In this document: one piece after another, positions 59,781 through 64,000 of the stretch | How positions within the stretch are numbered: the stretch's first letter is position 1 | Layout of the letters: each line of letters starts with the position of its first letter | NCBI GenBank assembly: GCA_022837595.1 | Contig: JALHFX010000002.1 | Span: 22,937 to 86,936, forward strand | Direction of reading: 5' to 3' | Length of the DNA: 64,000 bases | Source: Propionibacterium sp. | GTDB taxonomy: Bacteria > Actinomycetota > Actinomycetes > Propionibacteriales > Propionibacteriaceae | Made by a program: the position numbers and the translations under genes | Notes under the pieces: model-generated | Seen by the model: the letters and a program-made list of their open reading frames with translations, nothing else | What the model was told of the DNA's origin: nothing | Database searches by the model: none

Positions 59781-60551
59781 ATGAATCAGCCCACCGCGAT
59801 CGTTACCGGCGGTACTAGAGGAATCGGCCTCGCCATCGTGCAGAAACTCATCTCCGCCGGATACAACGTCGCCACGCTGGCTCGCAGTGAAGCCACCAGC
59901 GAGGAGTTCACTGAACTCCTCGACACCGGACGCCTCTACTTCCTGCTCGGAGATATCACCGATTCGTCCGCGCGCGAGACCCTGGTCGACGAGACGATCG
60001 CGCGGTACGGCCAGATCGACCTGCTCTGCAATAACGCAGGAACCGGCCCTGCCACCCGTCTCGACATCTTGGAGATGCCACTCGAAAGCTACGACCGCGT
60101 GATGGACGTCAACCTGCGCGGTCCACTACTGCTCACCCAGCAGGTGGCAAAGCTGATGATAGAGAACACCCCGCGCAACCCGGGCGGCCAGCGAGGCATC
60201 ATCGTGAACACCGGGTCGGCCTCGGCCACGATGGTCTCGACGAATCGTGGCGAATACTGTATTTCGAAAGCAGGCGTCAGCATGGCGACCAAGCTCTTCG
60301 CGATCCGCCTGGCCGAATATGGGATTCCGGTGTACGAGGTGAGTCCCGGCATCATTCGCACCGAGATGACCAAGGTCGTCACCGCCAAATACGACAAGTA
60401 CATCCTCGAAGACGGCAATTGCCCGATTGCTCGCTGGGGTGAACCTGAAGACGTGGCCGAGGCAGTCATGGTCTTGGCCGAGGGACGCCTGAAGTACTCC
60501 ACCGGCGACATCATCTATGTCGACGGCGGCATGCGGATTCCGACCCTGTGA
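59781..60551 (+). CDS. Short-chain dehydrogenase/reductase (FabG-like, sugar-operon type)
   Basis: 256 residues, AAAGGAAG before the ATG. Classical SDR: TGGTRGIG (9-16), NNAG (84-87), catalytic Ser146, Tyr159 and Lys163 (EYCISKAG). It resembles the FabG-like group that in other bacteria sits in sugar and polyol catabolic clusters. Likely oxidises or reduces a hydroxyl of the locus substrate. Followed 37 bp later by a sugar isomerase-type gene. Confidence 0.88.
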   Translation: MNQPTAIVTGGTRGIGLAIVQKLISAGYNVATLARSEATSEEFTELLDTGRLYFLLGDITDSSARETLVDETIARYGQIDLLCNNAGTGPATRLDILEMPLESYDRVMDVNLRGPLLLTQQVAKLMIENTPRNPGGQRGIIVNTGSASATMVSTNRGEYCISKAGVSMATKLFAIRLAEYGIPVYEVSPGIIRTEMTKVVTAKYDKYILEDGNCPIARWGEPEDVAEAVMVLAEGRLKYSTGDIIYVDGGMRIPTL

Positions 60552-60588
60552 CCACGAATCGGCCAATAGTCAGACTCTGGGAGCCCTG

Positions 60589-61461
60589 ATGACCATCAAT
60601 CGTCTTTCGCTCAACACCGCAACCGCTAAGAACCTCGACGTGCCCACCGCCATCGCCGCGGCAGCCCGGCATGGTTATCAGGCGATCGGCTTCTGGCGCG
60701 ACAGGGTCGCCGAAACTGGAGTTGAGCGCACCGCTCAGCTCGCCCATGATGCCGGGCTCCGGGTCTCCTCGCTTTGCCGCGGTGGTTTCATGACCGCCGC
60801 CGATCCTGACGCCATCGCATGGGCGCTTGTCGATAACAAGGCCGCGATCGACGAGGCGGCCGGCCTGGGCGCCCCGGAACTCGTGATGGTTGTCGGCGGT
60901 TTACTCGCCGCCAGCGACTTCGGTGGCCCCGCACTTCCCGATGGTGATCGCGATCTCGTCGCTGCCCGGCAACGGGTGGTTGACCGGGTTGGCGATTTGG
61001 TGCCGTACGCGCAGGATCGTGGGGTCCGGTTGGCGCTTGAGCCGATGCATCCAATCTTCGCCGGTGACCGTGGGGTGTTATCGACTCTGGGCCAAAGCCT
61101 CGACATCGCCGAAGCATTCGACCCGGCAGCCGTCGGGGTTGTGATCGACACTTATCACGTCTGGTGGGATCCCCAACTCGCCACTCAAATCGCCCGTGCC
61201 GGACACAGCGGTCGTATCTCGTCTTATCAGGTGAGCGATTGGGTGCTTCCGCTCGACCTGGACACGCTGAACTCGCGTGGCTTCATGGGCGACGGATATA
61301 TCGACTTCGCGACCATCACCTCGTGGATCGAACAGGCGGGCTATAGCGGCGATGTCGAGGTGGAGATCTTCAACAAGGAAATTTGGGCGCTACCCGCGGA
61401 CGAATTACTCAGCACGGTACGCGACCGGTTCGCGAGGTTAATCTCCCCCTATCTACGCTGA
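60589..61461 (+). CDS. Sugar phosphate isomerase/epimerase-type TIM-barrel protein
   Basis: 290 residues from the ATG with GGGAG upstream. AP-endonuclease-2-like TIM barrel: LSLNTATAKNLDVPTAI, LVMVVGG, VRLALEPMHP (metal Glu), VGVVIDTYHVWWDP (Asp and His), ISSYQVSDW and GDVEVEIFN (metal Glu). The four ligands of a xylose-isomerase-like metal site are therefore in place. Substrate unknown; with the SDR it suggests a two-step sugar, inositol or keto-sugar conversion. Confidence 0.85.
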   Translation: MTINRLSLNTATAKNLDVPTAIAAAARHGYQAIGFWRDRVAETGVERTAQLAHDAGLRVSSLCRGGFMTAADPDAIAWALVDNKAAIDEAAGLGAPELVMVVGGLLAASDFGGPALPDGDRDLVAARQRVVDRVGDLVPYAQDRGVRLALEPMHPIFAGDRGVLSTLGQSLDIAEAFDPAAVGVVIDTYHVWWDPQLATQIARAGHSGRISSYQVSDWVLPLDLDTLNSRGFMGDGYIDFATITSWIEQAGYSGDVEVEIFNKEIWALPADELLSTVRDRFARLISPYLR

Positions 61462-61532
61462 GAATCGAAGGTCGTCAACGCCGCGTTTCGGGTCGCCTCG
61501 AGTTTCTTGTAGTCGCTTCAGTCGCTGTTAAG

Positions 61533-62306
61533 TTACGGTCTTAGCACGCGGTTCAATAGACTCAGATCCACGAAATCTCCGGTCGGGATACCCCGGGGAT
61601 TCTCGAGGATATCGATCGGGTGACCAGGCTCCCCCAGATCGGACAGCACCAACACCGCACCATCAAAGTCGTCATTGGTCGTATAGGCGGAAACGGTGAC
61701 GATAGTCGCCAACCCGGCAGCGACTGCCGACTGGCAGCCAATGCCGCTATCCTCGACCACCACCGTGTTCTGCGCATCGGCACCGAGGGTCCTCAGGGCA
61801 AGCAGATAGATATCAGGAGCCGGCTTCTTATGCAGCACAATGTCGCCGGCGAAGATCTGCACGTGCTGTGCAAGTTCGGCACCAACAGCATGCTCCAAGA
61901 CTGCCGCAACAGACTCACGGGCAGAGGTCGAGCAGACGGCGATCGTCCATTGATTCGCATCGGCTTCGGCGATCAAACGTCGAATCCCCGGACGCCCCGG
62001 TAAAGCACCGCCAGCCACGAGTTCCTTGTAGATCCGAGTCTTGATCTGATGCCAGCTGGCCAGCATCTGTCGCCGGCGTTCATCGTCCTCGGATACCCCT
62101 AGTTGAGCGCGCAACTCAGGAGTCATGACGCTGGCGAGACGTTCCTTGCCGCCACCAATCTTCACCAACTCGGCGTATTCGTCGTCGGACCAGTGCAAGG
62201 GCACACCGACCTCGTCGAACATCGCGTTGAATGCAACCAGGTGTCCGTCGCGTTCGGTGTCGGCCAGCACACCATCACAGTCGAAGATGAGCAGATTCTT
62301 GGTCAT
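61533..62306 (-). CDS. HAD-superfamily phosphatase/phosphomutase (CbbY/beta-PGM-like)
   Basis: 257 residues from the ATG with GAGGACC upstream. FDCDGVLADTE (Asp9, Asp11), a helical cap, VCSTSARESVAAVLE (motif II Ser/Thr), HKKPAPDIYLLAL (motif III Lys) and VVVEDSGIGCQSA (motif IV Asp). Dephosphorylates a sugar phosphate or acts as a phosphomutase. Convergent with the isomerase gene; it may belong to the accessory locus or be independent. Confidence 0.87.
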   Translation of the reverse strand: MTKNLLIFDCDGVLADTERDGHLVAFNAMFDEVGVPLHWSDDEYAELVKIGGGKERLASVMTPELRAQLGVSEDDERRRQMLASWHQIKTRIYKELVAGGALPGRPGIRRLIAEADANQWTIAVCSTSARESVAAVLEHAVGAELAQHVQIFAGDIVLHKKPAPDIYLLALRTLGADAQNTVVVEDSGIGCQSAVAAGLATIVTVSAYTTNDDFDGAVLVLSDLGEPGHPIDILENPRGIPTGDFVDLSLLNRVLRP

Positions 62307-62474
62307 GATGTAGGTCCTCGGAATCCGAAAGCTACAGGGAGCTTGGTTGCCATCAGCATCGAACGATACCGATATCGGCCCGTGGCCGCTGATCCCGTGT
62401 CTTCGTGCATCCTTTTCCGTCGCGACAAGATCACGATCACCTTTACTTACGACCTGCGACCAAAGCGCTGACGC

Positions 62475-62501
62475 GTTACATGGCGGTAACATTGACGCAA
62501 T
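62475..62501. promoter_or_regulatory. Candidate GlnR-type nitrogen regulator box upstream of glnA
   Basis: GTTAC-n6-GTAAC-n6-GCAAT, three half-sites at 11-bp spacing, 88 bp before the glnA start. The Streptomyces GlnR box is gTnAc-n6-GaAAc in repeats. GTTAC and GTAAC also form an inverted repeat. Confidence 0.45.
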
Positions 62502-62588
62502 GTCTCGGCCAGATTGGCTGGGTACCGTGATCATGTTCACTGATTCAGCGGGCCGGGAATACCTGGTCATCTAGTTGGAGGAGACCCA

Positions 62589-64000
62589 ATGTTCCAAGGC
62601 GCCGACGATCTCCTGGCGTATATCAAGAACGAGAACGTCGAGAACGTCGACATTCGTTTCTGTGATCTGCCAGGCGTAATGCAACACTTCACCGTACCGG
62701 CTGGTTCATTCGGTCCCGAGGTCTTCGAGGAAGGTCTCGCGTTCGATGGCTCCTCCGTCGTGGGATTCCAGACCATCGACGAATCCGATATGGCACTGCT
62801 CCCGGATCCCGCATCGGCTTACCTGGATCCGTTCCGCAAAGCGAAGACCCTGATCATCAACTTCTTCGTCCACGATCCGCTGACCCAGGAACCCTACAGC
62901 CGCGACCCCCGCAATATCGCCCGAAAAGCCCAGGCATATCTGGCTACCACCGGCATCGGTGATACCGCGTTCTTCGCGCCCGAGGCCGAGTTCTATGTCT
63001 TCGACGATGTTCGCTACGAGACCAACGGGCATAGTTCGTTTTATTCGGTGGACGCCGAATCGGCCGGCTGGAATAGCGCCCGCGAAGAAGCTCGCGGCAA
63101 TCTCGGCTACAAGGTGAAAACCAAGGGCGGCTATTTCCCGGTTGCTCCCGCCGACCACTACGGTGACCTGCGCGACGAGATCGTCAAGCACTGTGAAGAT
63201 GCGGGTCTGATCATCGAGCGTGCCCACCACGAGGTCGGCGCCGCGGGCCAGGCCGAAATCAACTGGCGTTTCGATGAGCTGCTCACCAGCGCCGACAACG
63301 TCATGAAGTTCAAGTACCTGGTCAAGAACACCGCTTTCATCAACGGCAAGTCCGCGACTTTCATGCCGAAGCCGGTCTTCGGCGACAACGGTTCGGGGAT
63401 GCACTGCCACCAGTCGATTTGGAACCAAGGCAAGCCGCTCTTCTACGACGAAAACGGTTACGCGCAATTGTCGGACCTCGCACGCTGGTACATCGGCGGT
63501 CTCCTGCAGCATGCGCCGGCTCTGCTGGCCTTCACCAACCCGACGATCAACAGCTTCCACCGTTTGGTGCCGGGCTTCGAAGCGCCGGTGAACCTCGTCT
63601 ACTCGGCCCGCAACCGTTCGGCCTGCATCCGTATTCCGATCACCGGTTCGAACCCGAAGGCCAAGCGCGTCGAGTTCCGTTGCCCCGATCCGTCGGCTAA
63701 CCCTTACCTGGCCTTTGCTGCACTCCTGCTCGCGGGCATCGACGGCATCCAGAACCGCATTGAGCCGCCGGCCCCGGTCGACAAGGACCTCTACGAGTTG
63801 CCGCCCGAAGAGCACGCCCAGGTCACCCAGGTTCCCGGTTCACTGGAAGAGGTACTCAACGCTCTCGAAGCCGACAAGGACTTCCTGCTCGCGGGTGATG
63901 TCTTCACTCCCGACCTACTGGAGACCTGGGTCAGGTTGAAGCGGGAAGAACTCGATGCCCTGCGCCAGCGTCCGCATCCTTACGAATTCGATCTTTACTA
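62589..64000 (+). CDS. glnA: Glutamine synthetase type I (3' end cut by window)
   Basis: 470 residues are visible, ending HPYEFDLY; the next codon begins TA and lies partly outside. Family ends such as ALYYDV suggest only a few codons are missing. FFAPEAEFYVFDD, AHHEVGAAGQAEIN, NGSGMHCHQS and NRSACIRIP are the metal, ammonia and glutamate sites. DLYELPPEE carries the adenylylation Tyr (about 402), so it is the GlnE-regulated GSI-beta type. GGAGGAGA before the ATG. Makes glutamine from glutamate and ammonium. Confidence 0.96.
   Translation, partial: MFQGADDLLAYIKNENVENVDIRFCDLPGVMQHFTVPAGSFGPEVFEEGLAFDGSSVVGFQTIDESDMALLPDPASAYLDPFRKAKTLIINFFVHDPLTQEPYSRDPRNIARKAQAYLATTGIGDTAFFAPEAEFYVFDDVRYETNGHSSFYSVDAESAGWNSAREEARGNLGYKVKTKGGYFPVAPADHYGDLRDEIVKHCEDAGLIIERAHHEVGAAGQAEINWRFDELLTSADNVMKFKYLVKNTAFINGKSATFMPKPVFGDNGSGMHCHQSIWNQGKPLFYDENGYAQLSDLARWYIGGLLQHAPALLAFTNPTINSFHRLVPGFEAPVNLVYSARNRSACIRIPITGSNPKAKRVEFRCPDPSANPYLAFAALLLAGIDGIQNRIEPPAPVDKDLYELPPEEHAQVTQVPGSLEEVLNALEADKDFLLAGDVFTPDLLETWVRLKREELDALRQRPHPYEFDLY

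Noticed and set aside
52836..62306. Integrated mobile element
   Set aside because: No integrase, transposase, tRNA attachment site or flanking direct repeat was found; base composition looks similar to the flanks, so only an accessory region is claimed.
62706..63815. 369-residue open frame antisense to glnA
   Set aside because: Mirror of a highly conserved gene with GC-biased third positions; no ribosome-binding site or family motif.

Overview
The window is about 60% G+C, densely coded on both strands, with no tRNA, rRNA, CRISPR array, transposase or integrase seen. Gene content points to a high-GC Gram-positive actinobacterium, probably near the Propionibacteriaceae. The supporting markers are a PASTA kinase, class II DAHP synthase, GuaB1, DUF3043 and DUF4191 proteins, an actinobacterial HelD, a type IV-like PFK variant and adenylylatable GlnA1. 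From memory, the order MTHFR - idsA - Ser/Thr kinase - aroG - acyltransferase - DEDD exonuclease - trpD - IscA-like - pepA - sucB - DUF4191 - glnA follows the Mycobacterium tuberculosis block Rv2172c-Rv2220, which supports the assignment. No search was run, so the taxon is an inference.

Layout. 1-4332: an envelope or efflux locus (YhgE/Pip protein, MMPL transporter carrying a degenerate ABC-ATPase-like tail, divergent TetR regulator with two palindromic operators). 4456-8014: sdhCAB, three genes joined by ATGA overlaps. 8198-9796: phosphate transporter plus small membrane protein. 9858-16018: ketopantoate reductase-like, HelD, MTHFR, prenyl synthase and a ThiE-like barrel. 16019-22413: PASTA kinase, EamA exporter, MBL hydrolase, threonine aldolase and DAHP synthase. 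22486-26097: a MacRS-like two-component system in an operon with two PlsC-type acyltransferases. 26285-33101: cell-envelope and repair genes. 33102-33412 is the only gene-free stretch over 300 bases; it holds a strong terminator and four to five 21-bp direct repeats in front of a tandem-HTH protein and an orphan prepilin peptidase (33413-34698). 34831-45300: trpD, pseudo-receiver, guaB1, IscA-like, pspA, DUF3043, pepA, sucB and DUF4191.

45306-52621: ABC-F ATPase, class III aminotransferase, divergent mntR/mntH, methionine aminopeptidase and PFK. 52836-62306 looks like an accessory catabolic region: enoyl-CoA hydratase and CoA-transferase, two LacI regulators with palindromic operators, a fumarate-reductase-type flavoprotein cut from its C-terminal domain by one in-frame TGA, an SDR, a sugar isomerase-type TIM barrel and a HAD phosphatase. 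glnA (62589-64000) runs off the end by a few codons, behind a GlnR-like half-site array.

Two genome-scale features stand out. About a dozen genes have a TANNNT-like -10 hexamer exactly 6-7 nt before their start codon and no Shine-Dalgarno, so they are probably leaderless. Operons elsewhere are tightly packed with 1-4 nt overlaps, and convergent pairs share 4-98 nt of 3' sequence.
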